DNA from: Aphodosoma sp045631465
GTDB taxonomy: Bacteria > Bacteroidota > Bacteroidia > Bacteroidales > Paludibacteraceae
Direction of reading: 5' to 3'
Length of the DNA stretch: 58,906 bases
Assembly (NCBI GenBank): GCA_045631465.1
Contig: JAZQUV010000049.1
Coordinates: 1-58,906, forward strand
A program made the translations under genes and the position numbers. Positions 26,853 to 35,761 of this stretch are shown here, piece after piece. A model generated the notes under the pieces. It had not been told where the DNA came from and did not search any database. It saw only the letters and a program-made list of their open reading frames with translations. Position 1 is the first letter of the stretch, and every line of letters starts with the position of its first letter.

Positions 26853-28364
26853 TAAAGAATTTCCTGTCATATCAGCTGGAGCTTCAATGCCCATCACTTT
26901 CAATATCGATGGAGCCACGTCTGCCAAAATACCATCTTTCACTTCGCCTTTGTATGTGTCTGATACGAATACAAATGGCACTGGGTTCAACGAGTGTGCT
27001 GTATTAGCCGAACCATCGGCATTCATTGCATTGTCGGCATTACCGTGGTCTGCAATAATGATTGTTTGATAGCCGTGAGCACGAGCAGTTTCCACCACTT
27101 GTTCTACGCATTTGTCAATTGTAACCACTGCTTTTTCAATTGCTTTATACACACCTGTATGACCAACCATGTCGCCATTTGCAAAGTTCACAATTGCCAA
27201 ATCGTATGTCTCTTTCGCCAATTCTGCCGAGAGTGCATCTGCCACTTCGAATGCCGACATCTCTGGTTGCAAGTCGTATGTAGCCACTTTTGGCGAGTTA
27301 ATCAAAATACGGTCTTCGTTTTCGTATGGAGTTTCACGACCACCATTGAGGAAGAATGTAACGTGAGCATATTTCTCAGTTTCAGCAATGTGCAACTGAC
27401 GAGCACCTGCTTTCGACACCACTTCGCCCAATGTGTTTTCCACATTCTCTTTGTCGAAAATAATATTTACGCCTGTGAACGAAGCATCGTATGGAGTCAT
27501 ACAGTAGTAGTCTAATTTCAATGTTTTCATTCCCTCTTCTGGCATATCTTTTTGAGTCAACACTTGAGTCAACTCTTTAGCACGGTCGTTACGATAGTTG
27601 AAGAAAATCACCACGTCGCCATCTTTGATAGTAGCCACTGGTCGTCCTTCGTCATCTACGTGTACGATAGGTTTGATAAACTCATCAGTCACTTCGTTGT
27701 CGTATGATTTTTGTACAGCGTCAACAGTATTCACTGTAGCCTCGCCCACGCCATTCACCAACAAATCGTAAGCAATTTTCACGCGTTCCCAACGTTTGTC
27801 ACGGTCCATAGCATAGTAGCGACCAATAATCGAAGCAATCTTACCGCCTGTTGTAGCCAAATGCTCTTCCAATTGCGCAATAAAACCTTTACCGCTGCGA
27901 GGGTCTGTGTCGCGACCATCCATAAAGCAGTGAACATAGTGGTTAGCTAAACCATAATGTTTTGCAATATCGCACAATTTAAACAAGTGAACCAACGAAG
28001 AGTGCACACCACCATCCGAAGTCAAACCCATGAAGTGAACATCGCCACCATTTGCCTTAGCAAACTCAAACGCCTTTTTAATAGCTTTATTTTCAAGAAT
28101 AGAGTTGTCGGCACAAGCACGATTGATTTTCACCAAGTCTTGATACACAATGCGACCAGCGCCAATATTCAAGTGACCCACTTCCGAGTTACCCATTTGT
28201 CCATCAGGAAGTCCTACATATTCACCCGATGCTTGCAATTGAGAATGAGGATATTTAGCCAACAAAGAGTCCCAATAAGGTGTTGGCATTTGTGCAATTA
28301 CGTCAGATTTTGTTCCATTACCGATTCCCCATCCATCGAGAATCATCAAAAGAGCTTTATTCAT
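26841..28364 (-). CDS. gpmI: 2,3-bisphosphoglycerate-independent phosphoglycerate mutase
   Basis: A 507-aa two-metal enzyme of the alkaline phosphatase superfamily that interconverts 3- and 2-phosphoglycerate. Metal ligand Asp10 (ILDGWG) and the phosphorylated Ser60 (GNSEVGHLN) are visible, as are the HGNAD and ADHGN-type metal sites (IIADHGNAD). Length is normal. The C-terminal residues after DMTGNSL are encoded by the heptamer array. Single-gene unit with a likely TAAATTTG -7 box at 28484-28491. Confidence 0.96.
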   Translation of the reverse strand: MNKALLMILDGWGIGNGTKSDVIAQMPTPYWDSLLAKYPHSQLQASGEYVGLPDGQMGNSEVGHLNIGAGRIVYQDLVKINRACADNSILENKAIKKAFEFAKANGGDVHFMGLTSDGGVHSSLVHLFKLCDIAKHYGLANHYVHCFMDGRDTDPRSGKGFIAQLEEHLATTGGKIASIIGRYYAMDRDKRWERVKIAYDLLVNGVGEATVNTVDAVQKSYDNEVTDEFIKPIVHVDDEGRPVATIKDGDVVIFFNYRNDRAKELTQVLTQKDMPEEGMKTLKLDYYCMTPYDASFTGVNIIFDKENVENTLGEVVSKAGARQLHIAETEKYAHVTFFLNGGRETPYENEDRILINSPKVATYDLQPEMSAFEVADALSAELAKETYDLAIVNFANGDMVGHTGVYKAIEKAVVTIDKCVEQVVETARAHGYQTIIIADHGNADNAMNADGSANTAHSLNPVPFVFVSDTYKGEVKDGILADVAPSILKVMGIEAPADMTGNSLIES

Positions 28365-28483
28365 AATTCTAATACTAAGTTTTAAGTGGCAGTATAATAA
28401 CGATTTAACTGCCCGTTTATTATGTTAATAATTTTATATTTAACGATTTTTGTTTGTAGAAGGTACATAAAACTACCAATTTG

Positions 28484-28514
28484 CAAATTTACAAAAAAAT
28501 ATTCAAATATCCAA
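28484..28514 (-). promoter_or_regulatory. Promoter of gpmI
   Basis: Minus-strand TAAATTTG (28484-28491) with TTGG 19 bases further upstream (28511-28514), a fair match to the Bacteroidetes pattern, about 120 bases before the start codon. Confidence 0.4.
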
Positions 28515-28543
28515 CTCTCCATTTATATAAAAAATACTAAAAA

Positions 28544-28568
28544 AGCATGGCAATTTTCATGCCATGCT
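28544..28568 (-). terminator. Terminator-like hairpin facing left
   Basis: AGCATGGCA and TGCCATGCT pair around 7 bases and are followed on the minus strand by a T run. No minus-strand gene is seen upstream of it. The rest of 28569-28930 holds a 17-base direct repeat (28608-28624 and 28652-28668) and no gene. Confidence 0.5.
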
Positions 28569-28930
28569 ACAACCATTTTTTCCCTACCCAACAGCAACCT
28601 TCTTCATAGGATAACCCTACCTTCTACGAAGGATATACGAAACATATACGAAGGATAACCCTACCTTCAAGCAACCTATGCCGAAGTAGAGTGACATTTT
28701 TGTGTTGTGATTTTTTGAAACTTTCGTAGGTTTGAATTAAGATGTGCAATAGTATATTTTGCCCCAAAGCACTATTTTGAGTGGTTTAGATTTATTCCTG
28801 TTTTTGCTCGTGGGTTGATTGAATCTTACTGAGGATTAGACGAATAAATTTATAATGAGAGTGATGTTTTTGTTATTGTATTATAAATTTGAAAATAGTA
28901 GGTACAGAAATAAAATTTATTATAAAATAA

Positions 28931-28962
28931 TTTGTTTGAATTGCTAAATTTTATTACCTTTG
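28931..28962 (+). promoter_or_regulatory. Promoter of the 6S-like RNA
   Basis: TTTG (28931-28934), 20 bases, TACCTTTG (28955-28962): a full Bacteroidetes promoter on the plus strand, directly upstream of the folded RNA. Confidence 0.65.
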
Positions 28963-28968
28963 CATCGT

Positions 28969-29218
28969 GTAACAAAAAAAGAAAATGCCTATAAGAAAAT
29001 TGGTTTGATTAATATACATTACTTTAAATAGGAAGAAGCGTTAAGGCTAAATCTTGCTTTTTTGAAATCTGGACAATTTCATAAAACGAATCAAGAACAA
29101 AAGCTACGACGCTCACGTGTGTATACGCGTGGGCTTTTGTTCGTTGTAATTTGATTCGTTAGGTAGTCCAGAACCTCAAAAAAGCAAATTAACCGAAAAA
29201 AGTTCCACGCTTTTTTTG
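28969..29218 (+). ncRNA. ssrS: 6S-like rod-shaped RNA
   Basis: Downstream of a full promoter lies a ~190-base rod. Perfect stems include TGCTTTTTTGA/TCAAAAAAGCA (11 pairs), CTGGAC/GTCCAG, AACGAATCAA/TTGATTCGTT and GAACAAAAGC/GCTTTTGTTC, capped by a GC-rich hairpin (CTCACGTG/CGCGTGGG with G-U pairs) and closed by AAGCGT/ACGCTT followed by a T run. A long stem with a central internal loop and a terminal GC-rich part is the form of 6S RNA, which mimics a promoter and binds RNA polymerase; Bacteroidales have such an RNA. The assignment rests on shape, not on sequence match. Confidence 0.55.
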
Positions 29219-29301
29219 TAGGTATATTTTATTATTGGAACTTCGGAGTAAGTCGAAATGCCGTGAAGTGAGTAGATTTAAAATATGTTTTTTATTTAAT
29301 T

Positions 29302-29949
29302 ATGAAAAAAATAGTATTGTTTTTTTTAGCTTTGGGTATCTCATTAGTTTTAAATGCACAGACTAAAACAATAAATGTTATACCAGAAAATGCAAAAATT
29401 ATTCAGAAAGGACTTGAAGTCGGTCAAGGTTCTTATACATTTAAAATTAAAAAAGAAGATTATGTTATTTTTAGATTGACCGCACCTGGTTATATTGACA
29501 AAACAGTTCGAATTTATAAAACAAATAAATCTAAAACTATTACTTATCAGTTGGAGGTAGATGAAGCTTATAATGCATCAGAAGCAAGTAGTGATATTGC
29601 TAATAAATCAATGACTGTTATAGTAAAAGAGGGTATGTCTATTGAAGAGGCTTGGAAAAGAATTATTTATTATACTTCGGATTTATTTCCTGATATGGAA
29701 ATTCTTGATAAAAATTCAGGTTGGATACGTAGTGCTTGGATGAAACAAAATTTTGGACATGTAACTGTTCGAACAAGAATAGAAATTAAAGAGGTTCCTG
29801 GTCAAGCTTCTCTTACATATAAAGTTAAATTGCAATCGGAATATGCAAGTATTGAATGTGGAGAAAAAGATGAGTGCTTTAAACAATGGGAACGAGTGTT
29901 AAAAGCTTATGATCAAGCTATTCGAGATTTAGTAAATGCATTACAATAA
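29302..29949 (+). CDS. Exported protein with PEGA-like domain
   Basis: A 215-aa protein with a signal peptide (1-19, ending LNAQ). Residues 22-75 resemble a PEGA-type beta domain (INVIPENAKIIQKGLEVGQG; DYVIFRLTAPGYIDKTVRI). The C-terminal half (MSIEEAWKRIIYYTSD onwards) is an alpha/beta domain I cannot assign. It lies just downstream of the 6S-like RNA and 19 bases before a second small exported protein, so the two form a small operon. Function unknown. Confidence 0.7.
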   Translation: MKKIVLFFLALGISLVLNAQTKTINVIPENAKIIQKGLEVGQGSYTFKIKKEDYVIFRLTAPGYIDKTVRIYKTNKSKTITYQLEVDEAYNASEASSDIANKSMTVIVKEGMSIEEAWKRIIYYTSDLFPDMEILDKNSGWIRSAWMKQNFGHVTVRTRIEIKEVPGQASLTYKVKLQSEYASIECGEKDECFKQWERVLKAYDQAIRDLVNALQ

Positions 29950-29968
29950 CACAAAAAAAGAATATATT

Positions 29969-30454
29969 ATGAAAAAAATATTGGTACTTATTTTCCTTAC
30001 CTGTTCTATTTTAGGAAATGCAAAACAATATTATTGCAAAGGGATTAACTTTGAATATAATAAAAAATCTTATCCACATGAGGTTACATCAACAAATGGT
30101 ACGTTTATTGAGTTTGTAGAAGGTTCTATTGAAAAAATTTTTGTTCAACATTATACGCCAGAAAAATTTTTGTTGAATTTTGTTGATAAGGCAATGGAGT
30201 TTTCAAATAATTCTAAAAGACAAAATAAAGTTAAGTCTATGACAGAAGTGCAAGATGGTTCTGTTAATAATTATCCTTGTAAGTTTGTTGACTTTGTATA
30301 TAAAGATTTTTATAGAAGAGTTTATTGTTTTGTAATAGATGATAAAATGTTTATCATAAAAATTGATGCTTTAAAAGTGAATAATGAAAGAAAAATGAAT
30401 TCTTTTATAAAAAAATTGAAAATAGTAGATACTTTTGAGTATATCCCAGAATAA
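29969..30454 (+). CDS. Small exported protein of unknown function
   Basis: A 161-aa protein with a signal peptide (about 1-19, MKKILVLIFLTCSILGNA). The body is beta-rich with a FVDFVYKDFYRRVYCFVID core and no catalytic motif. The start at 29969 is chosen because it opens the signal peptide; the in-frame ATG at 29936 lies inside the preceding gene. Followed by a strong shared terminator. Confidence 0.7.
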   Translation: MKKILVLIFLTCSILGNAKQYYCKGINFEYNKKSYPHEVTSTNGTFIEFVEGSIEKIFVQHYTPEKFLLNFVDKAMEFSNNSKRQNKVKSMTEVQDGSVNNYPCKFVDFVYKDFYRRVYCFVIDDKMFIIKIDALKVNNERKMNSFIKKLKIVDTFEYIPE

Positions 30455-30462
30455 AGTTTAAT

Positions 30463-30506
30463 AAAAAAAGCACCAAGTTTTAAATTTAAAACTTGGTGCT
30501 TTTTTT
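30463..30506. terminator. 44-base perfect palindromic terminator
   Basis: A 22-base arm and its exact complement meet without a spacer, with A7 and T7 ends. It ends both the plus-strand exported-protein pair and the minus-strand tRNA-Lys transcript. Confidence 0.85.
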
Positions 30507-30507
30507 G

Positions 30508-30580
30508 TATACCCGGAGGGGCTCGAACCCTCGACCCATTGATTAAGAGTCAATTGCTCTACCAACTGAGCTACGGATAC
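30508..30580 (-). tRNA. tRNA-Lys (CUU)
   Basis: A 73-base cloverleaf on the minus strand: acceptor GTATCCG/CGGGTAT (with G-U pairs), anticodon loop CTCTTAA giving CUU, T-loop TTCGAGC, discriminator A. The CCA end is not encoded. It reads the AAG lysine codon. Confidence 0.95.
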
Positions 30581-30651
30581 ATCCCTTTGCTTTTTGCAAC
30601 TGCAATAATTGTGCAAGCTGAACGCATAAGCCGATTATCGCATTGCGAGTG

Positions 30652-30682
30652 CAAAGTTACTGCTTTTTTCTGATATAACAAA
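30652..30682 (-). promoter_or_regulatory. Promoter of tRNA-Lys (CUU)
   Basis: Minus-strand TTTG (30679-30682), 19 bases, TAACTTTG (30652-30659), 72 bases upstream of the tRNA 5' end. Confidence 0.65.
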
Positions 30683-30703
30683 ATATTTTTTGCTATTTTT
30701 TAG

Positions 30704-30751
30704 GACAAGAAGACAAGAATACAAGTTTTCATGTTTTCCTGTCTTCTTGTC
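30704..30751. repeat. Inverted octamer arrays forming a hairpin at the clpC stop
   Basis: GACAAGAA units (30704-30725) and inverted TCTTGTCT units (30730-30751) pair at 19 of 22 positions around TTTT. The clpC stop codon TAG overlaps the first base pair of units. Confidence 0.75.
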
Positions 30752-33258
30752 TAATTAATTTTCAGTTTATTGCCTTCTGCATCAACATCCACTACAACTT
30801 TCTCTCTATTCATTTTGCCAACAGATAGCATCTCCTCAACTATCAAATCCTCTAAGTGTGTCTGTATTGAGCGTTGCAATGGGCGCGCACCATATTGCTT
30901 ATCATAACCCTTGTCGGCCAAGAAATCAACTGCAGCATCCGATACTTCCAACTCAAATCCTAAACCTTTGCAACGTGCTTTGAATTTATCCAACTCAAGA
31001 TTGATAATTTGGTTGATGTCGTTGCGAGTCAATTGATTAAAGTTGATTATTTCATCAATACGATTCAAGAATTCAGGTGCAAATGTTTTTTCCAATGCTT
31101 TGCGTGTTACTGCATGTGCATATTCCTGATTGTCAGTTTTATCCGCAGTTGCAAATCCTACACCACGACCAAAGTCTTTCAATTGGCGTGTACCTGCATT
31201 CGAGGTCATAATAATTACTGTATTTTTGAAGTCTATCTTACGACCCAAACCATCAGTAATAAAGCCTTCGTCGAGCAATTGCAACAATATGTTATATACT
31301 TCTGAATTAGCCTTTTCTATCTCGTCAAATAGTACGATAGAGTATGGTTTACGGCGTATTTTTTCAGTCAATTGTCCACCTTGCTCATAACCTACATATC
31401 CTGGAGGTGCACCTACCAATCTTGATACAGAGAATTTCTCCATAAATTCGCTCATGTCTATACGCACCAACGCATCTACTGAGCCAAACATATATTCAGC
31501 TAATTTTTTAGCCAACAATGTTTTACCTACGCCCGTAGGACCAAGGAATATAAACGAACCGATTGGCTTGTTAGGGTCTTTCAAACCTACACGACTACGA
31601 CGGATGGCACGAACCACTTTCTGTACTGCATCATCTTGTCCAATCACTTGTCCGCGCAATGCTTCTCCCATTTTCAGAAGTCTCTCATTTTCGCTTTCGG
31701 CAATGCGTGTGAGTGGCACTCCTGCCATATTTGATATAGTGGCAGTTACGTCATCGCCTGTCACTTCCACACGATTCTCTTTATTCTCTGCTAACCACTG
31801 TTTTTTCTCTAGTTCAAGTTGCGAAGCAAGTGTTGCCACTTGATCGCGATATTTAGCTGCAAGTTCAAAATCTTGACGCAATACAGCCTCTTTTTTCAAA
31901 CCATCAAACTCGGCAATATTGTTTTCAAGTTCTTCAATATGAGCAGGTACACTAAGGTTAGTCAGGTGCATGCGCGCTCCTGCCTCATCCATTGCATCTA
32001 TTGCTTTGTCGGGGAATGAGCGGTCGGTTATATAGCGTTCTGTGAGATTTACACACAACTCCAATGCCTCATCTGTGTAGCGCACTTGGTGGTGGTCTTC
32101 ATATCTATCTCTGATATTGCGCAATATCTGCAATGTCTCCTCTTTTGTCGTAGCTTCAACCAATATTTTTTGAAAACGGCGCTCCAACGCCCCATCTTTC
32201 TCAATAGATTGGCGATATTCGTTCAATGTAGTAGCACCGATACATTGAAATTTTCCGCGCGACAATGCTGGTTTCAACATATTTGCCGTATCAAGCGAGC
32301 CTGTTGTTGCACCTGCACCAACTATCGTATGTATCTCATCTATAAAGAGTATGATATTCGGATTTGCCTCTAATTCGTTCATCACCGACTTCAATCTCTC
32401 TTCGAATTGACCACGATATTTAGTTCCTGCAAGCATTGCTGCCAAGTCAAGCGACACAATTTTTTTATCAAACAAAGCACGAGGCACTTGTCTATTTACA
32501 ATGCGCGTTGCCAAACCCTCTACAATAGCCGATTTACCTACGCCAGGTTCGCCTATTAACACAGGATTATTCTTTTTTCTACGGCTAAGTATCTGTATTG
32601 TGCGTTGTATCTCTTGTTCGCGTCCCACAACTGGGTCCAACTCCCCATCAGCAGCTGCTTTCGATAGGTCACGAGAGAAATTATCTAATGCAGGAGTTGT
32701 CGAGTTAGGGTTTGATGGCATCGCCGATGTTTTGATATTGCCACCACTATTTTGTTTGCGAGGCATATCGTCCTCTTCGTCTTCTAAATCATCATCGCTA
32801 TCATACACCGAGCCTGGTTTTGTCTGTGGCACATTGTTGCCTATCAACGTTTTGAACTTTTCATACGTAACTCCCATCTCATTGAACAACTTAATCAAAT
32901 CTGTCTCTTTTTGGCGTAGTATGGCCATTATGAAATGATAAGTATGTACTTCGTTTGATTGAGAAAGTCGAGCTTCAAGATTAGCTAAAAGAAGTAATGA
33001 TTCTGTAGTTTTGTGAAGCGAAGTTTCGTTTGTTCCTGATGATTCTACGTTCTTAATCTCCTCTAATTTTTTCTTAAGGAGATTGAGGTCAACACCCAAT
33101 TTTATTAATATATCAAGAGCTGTGCAATTTGTCAATCGCATTAGTCCTAACAATATATGGTTTGGAAAAATCTGTTTGTCTCCTAATCTTTCCCTCTCGC
33201 CATTGCTAAATTCAATGGCATCATGCAAGTTTGTTGTTATATTATTGTTCAAATTCAT
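30751..33258 (-). CDS. clpC: ClpC-type ATPase of the Clp protease
   Basis: An 835-aa Hsp100 unfoldase with two N-terminal Clp_N repeats, a first AAA domain (Walker A GEPGVGKSA), a UVR-type middle segment (DFELAAKYRDQV), a second AAA domain (GPTGVGKTLLAK) and a ClpB-D2-type C-terminal cap. The UVR segment and length fit ClpC rather than ClpB. It feeds unfolded proteins to ClpP. No long middle coiled coil of ClpB is present. The stop codon is part of the octamer array. Confidence 0.93.
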   Translation of the reverse strand: MNLNNNITTNLHDAIEFSNGERERLGDKQIFPNHILLGLMRLTNCTALDILIKLGVDLNLLKKKLEEIKNVESSGTNETSLHKTTESLLLLANLEARLSQSNEVHTYHFIMAILRQKETDLIKLFNEMGVTYEKFKTLIGNNVPQTKPGSVYDSDDDLEDEEDDMPRKQNSGGNIKTSAMPSNPNSTTPALDNFSRDLSKAAADGELDPVVGREQEIQRTIQILSRRKKNNPVLIGEPGVGKSAIVEGLATRIVNRQVPRALFDKKIVSLDLAAMLAGTKYRGQFEERLKSVMNELEANPNIILFIDEIHTIVGAGATTGSLDTANMLKPALSRGKFQCIGATTLNEYRQSIEKDGALERRFQKILVEATTKEETLQILRNIRDRYEDHHQVRYTDEALELCVNLTERYITDRSFPDKAIDAMDEAGARMHLTNLSVPAHIEELENNIAEFDGLKKEAVLRQDFELAAKYRDQVATLASQLELEKKQWLAENKENRVEVTGDDVTATISNMAGVPLTRIAESENERLLKMGEALRGQVIGQDDAVQKVVRAIRRSRVGLKDPNKPIGSFIFLGPTGVGKTLLAKKLAEYMFGSVDALVRIDMSEFMEKFSVSRLVGAPPGYVGYEQGGQLTEKIRRKPYSIVLFDEIEKANSEVYNILLQLLDEGFITDGLGRKIDFKNTVIIMTSNAGTRQLKDFGRGVGFATADKTDNQEYAHAVTRKALEKTFAPEFLNRIDEIINFNQLTRNDINQIINLELDKFKARCKGLGFELEVSDAAVDFLADKGYDKQYGARPLQRSIQTHLEDLIVEEMLSVGKMNREKVVVDVDAEGNKLKIN

Positions 33259-33300
33259 CTATTGAGTGATAAAATATAGATAGTGAGTAATTTTTAATTC

Positions 33301-34674
33301 TTAAAAACCATTGTAAAGAATCTTAAGTCGCATTGGTGAATATTCATTCTTACCACTGCGAATAGTAGTGGCTGACAGTTGGGTTAACGGAGCAATTTTA
33401 GTCACCGATGTTGCACCTGTTGTTGTCGACATAGTAGATTCAATATTCACAGGCATCAATATCATTTCTATAACATCATCCTCCTCAACTGTTTGGTTAC
33501 GAAGATATTTTGTAATAAAGTAGGCCAAATCTAATTTATAACCTTTTCTGCTCGAACTATAGTTTGCAATTATAGCCGTAGTGTCAGTCGCTGTTGGGAT
33601 TGTGTTATACTTTATGAAGTCATCAAATTGGTCTGTAGTAAGTGCCAACAGATAAGATGGCATACCCATAAACACATCTGTGCTATCATAAGCAATATCT
33701 TCAATAATTATTTCAGCCGCATTCACGTTGAGTTGTCTATCGCCTATTGTAGAGTAGATGCGTTTACTCATTTTGCCAATCGGTATACGAATTTTAGGGT
33801 ATATACCAGCTGCCGATTTTATATAGTTGATACTATCGTGGCATTGTGCAACTTGCTCAATGTCAGGATGTGTAAATTTGTTCAATTGGCGCACTTCTTT
33901 GTTCGATGGGAATATTACCGAAGTGTTAACAATTGTGTCTTGTCCATTCTTTTTGTAAGTATAGTGGTAGTATAGGCACATCGTGATTTGGTTAAAACAA
34001 ATCAATGTAGAAGAACCATAACGTGTGGTTATATACAGACCTTTAAATTCATTCAAGAAAGCATCTTCACTTTTGTATACATCTTGAGGCATATTGAAGA
34101 AACGCTCCAATTGTGTTTGGTCGAACTTATAGCGGACATATGGAGTAGCAGCTGTATCTTCTTTCACAGAGTCGGCACGCGACAAGTCAATCGAAGTCAT
34201 CAAGCGTTTTCCCATTAGGATTGTCGAATCACAAAAATCCCCAATCTCTAAATTCGACAAATATTGAGTGTTGTAGTCAATCGACTGTTTGTTGATTTCA
34301 TAGATACTAAATTCAAGAGGGGCATATGCCGACCCAAACCAGGTGTTGTAATACATCATAAGAATCAACGAATCTGGTTCTGGCTTATATTTTTCTTCAG
34401 GAAATTTGTATCCAATAGGAGGTGCAATCTGTAGCAATAACTCTGCTTTTGTAGTTCCATATTTTGCACTATAGAATTCACCAAGTATCATAGAGTCGGC
34501 TTGAGCCGAAATAGCAGGAACATAATAGTTCTCACTTTCAATGAGAAAAGTGTCCGATGCTATTATGATTTCGTCTTCTTGTGGTTGAATAGTAATACCT
34601 ACTGATTCATCATTTTTGCATGATGTTATACATGCCACAAGTGCAATTATAACATATATAAAAATTTTTTTCAT
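33301..34674 (-). CDS. DUF4270 lipoprotein
   Basis: A 457-aa lipoprotein (lipobox ITSC, Cys19) of the DUF4270 family, found almost only in Bacteroidetes. The N-terminal region GITIQPQEDEIIIASDTF and the beta-rich body are typical. It is usually encoded beside glycogen/starch synthase, as here (89-base gap). Function unknown; probably periplasmic or surface located. Confidence 0.85.
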   Translation of the reverse strand: MKKIFIYVIIALVACITSCKNDESVGITIQPQEDEIIIASDTFLIESENYYVPAISAQADSMILGEFYSAKYGTTKAELLLQIAPPIGYKFPEEKYKPEPDSLILMMYYNTWFGSAYAPLEFSIYEINKQSIDYNTQYLSNLEIGDFCDSTILMGKRLMTSIDLSRADSVKEDTAATPYVRYKFDQTQLERFFNMPQDVYKSEDAFLNEFKGLYITTRYGSSTLICFNQITMCLYYHYTYKKNGQDTIVNTSVIFPSNKEVRQLNKFTHPDIEQVAQCHDSINYIKSAAGIYPKIRIPIGKMSKRIYSTIGDRQLNVNAAEIIIEDIAYDSTDVFMGMPSYLLALTTDQFDDFIKYNTIPTATDTTAIIANYSSSRKGYKLDLAYFITKYLRNQTVEEDDVIEMILMPVNIESTMSTTTGATSVTKIAPLTQLSATTIRSGKNEYSPMRLKILYNGF

Positions 34675-34763
34675 TGTTTTAAGTATTATACTCTATAAAA
34701 AACACTAAAAGGGAATTAGCTTATAGTCCAACTCCCTCTTAATTAATTTATACCTTTTTTATA

Positions 34764-35606
34764 TTAATCGTTCTCTTCTTCATTTAGTTCAGGATACACT
34801 TGAGTGAAAAAGTTCCAATATCTTTCGTGTCTCTCTTCTTCTGAATGAGGCAAATAAGGTACCCCTTTCTCTGCAATATAACGTTCCAACTCTTCTGTTA
34901 TTGTGTCAGATCCACAAATTACAGCATCAGAGTGGTTAATCGCTATTTTGTGCAATTTTTCAGTGCTTAATACATCACCTTTTAATATCTCAACATCAGA
35001 TTCCTCAATTTCATCAAACAGTGCTCTAGTTTCGAAACCTTCACGTATTTTGCATTCAAAGTTATCGTTATAAATCGAATAAATGATTTTTGAATTAGCA
35101 AAGAATGGGTCTGATGCGTATGATTTTTTGATATACATTGGTGCCAATGCAGATATCCATCCATTTACATGAATAATATCTGGAGTCCAACGCAATTTTT
35201 TGATTGTTTCCAATACGCTACGCACATAAAATATGCATCTTTCATCATTGTCATCAAAGTATGTGCCATCTTTATCTTGAGCGATACCACTGCGACGGAA
35301 GAAGTCTTCGTTGTCGATGAAGTAAACTTGCATTCTAGTTCCTTGTACTGTTGCAACCTTGATGATTAGTGGATGGTCTGAGTCGTCAATTATGATATTC
35401 AAACCTGACAATCGTTGCACTTCATGCAACTGATTGCGACGCTCATTTATATGACCGAAACATGGCATAAAAGCTCTAATCTCGCAGCCTTTCTCTTGTG
35501 TGTATTGTGGAAATTTTCTGCAAATTTCTGCAATTTCAGTCTCTTTTGTGTAAGGATCAATCTCTTGTGTTATGTACAAAATTTTAACAGGTTCTTGGTC
35601 TTTCAT
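34764..35606 (-). CDS. Glycogen/starch synthase, short Bacteroidetes form
   Basis: A 280-aa protein matching the N-terminal GT5 starch-synthase domain (ILYITQEIDPYTKETEIAEI; PDIIHVNGWISALAP). The usual GT5 enzyme has about 470 residues with a second Rossmann domain; this short form is normal in Bacteroidetes and its own activity is uncertain. It transfers glucose from ADP- or UDP-glucose to glycogen if active. It lies between the amylase and DUF4270 genes. Confidence 0.85.
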   Translation of the reverse strand: MKDQEPVKILYITQEIDPYTKETEIAEICRKFPQYTQEKGCEIRAFMPCFGHINERRNQLHEVQRLSGLNIIIDDSDHPLIIKVATVQGTRMQVYFIDNEDFFRRSGIAQDKDGTYFDDNDERCIFYVRSVLETIKKLRWTPDIIHVNGWISALAPMYIKKSYASDPFFANSKIIYSIYNDNFECKIREGFETRALFDEIEESDVEILKGDVLSTEKLHKIAINHSDAVICGSDTITEELERYIAEKGVPYLPHSEEERHERYWNFFTQVYPELNEEEND

Positions 35607-35649
35607 GCCTTTTGTTTGATATGTGTTAAAAACTAAATTTTTGGGAGTG

Positions 35650-35681
35650 CAAAGTTACAAAAAAAAATTGATATAGGCAAA
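35650..35681 (-). promoter_or_regulatory. Promoter of the glycogen synthase gene
   Basis: Minus-strand TTTG (35678-35681), 20 bases, TAACTTTG (35650-35657), 44 bases upstream of the start codon. A textbook Bacteroidetes promoter. Confidence 0.7.
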
Positions 35682-35710
35682 TCTTATTTTTGTGAAAATA
35701 TTTTTTTAAT

Positions 35711-35744
35711 AAAGGAAGGAATCACACCAGTGATTCCTTCCTTT
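35711..35744. terminator. Terminator between amylase and glycogen synthase
   Basis: AAAGGAAGGAATCAC and its exact complement flank ACCA, with A/T runs on both sides. It lies 17 bases past the amylase stop. Confidence 0.85.
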
Positions 35745-35761
35745 ATCTATTTGCTGTATAA

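Noticed and set aside
28608..28668. AGGATAACCCTACCTTC direct repeat pair considered as CRISPR or regulator sites
   Set aside because: Only two copies with a 27-base spacer and neither cas genes nor a regulated gene in phase.
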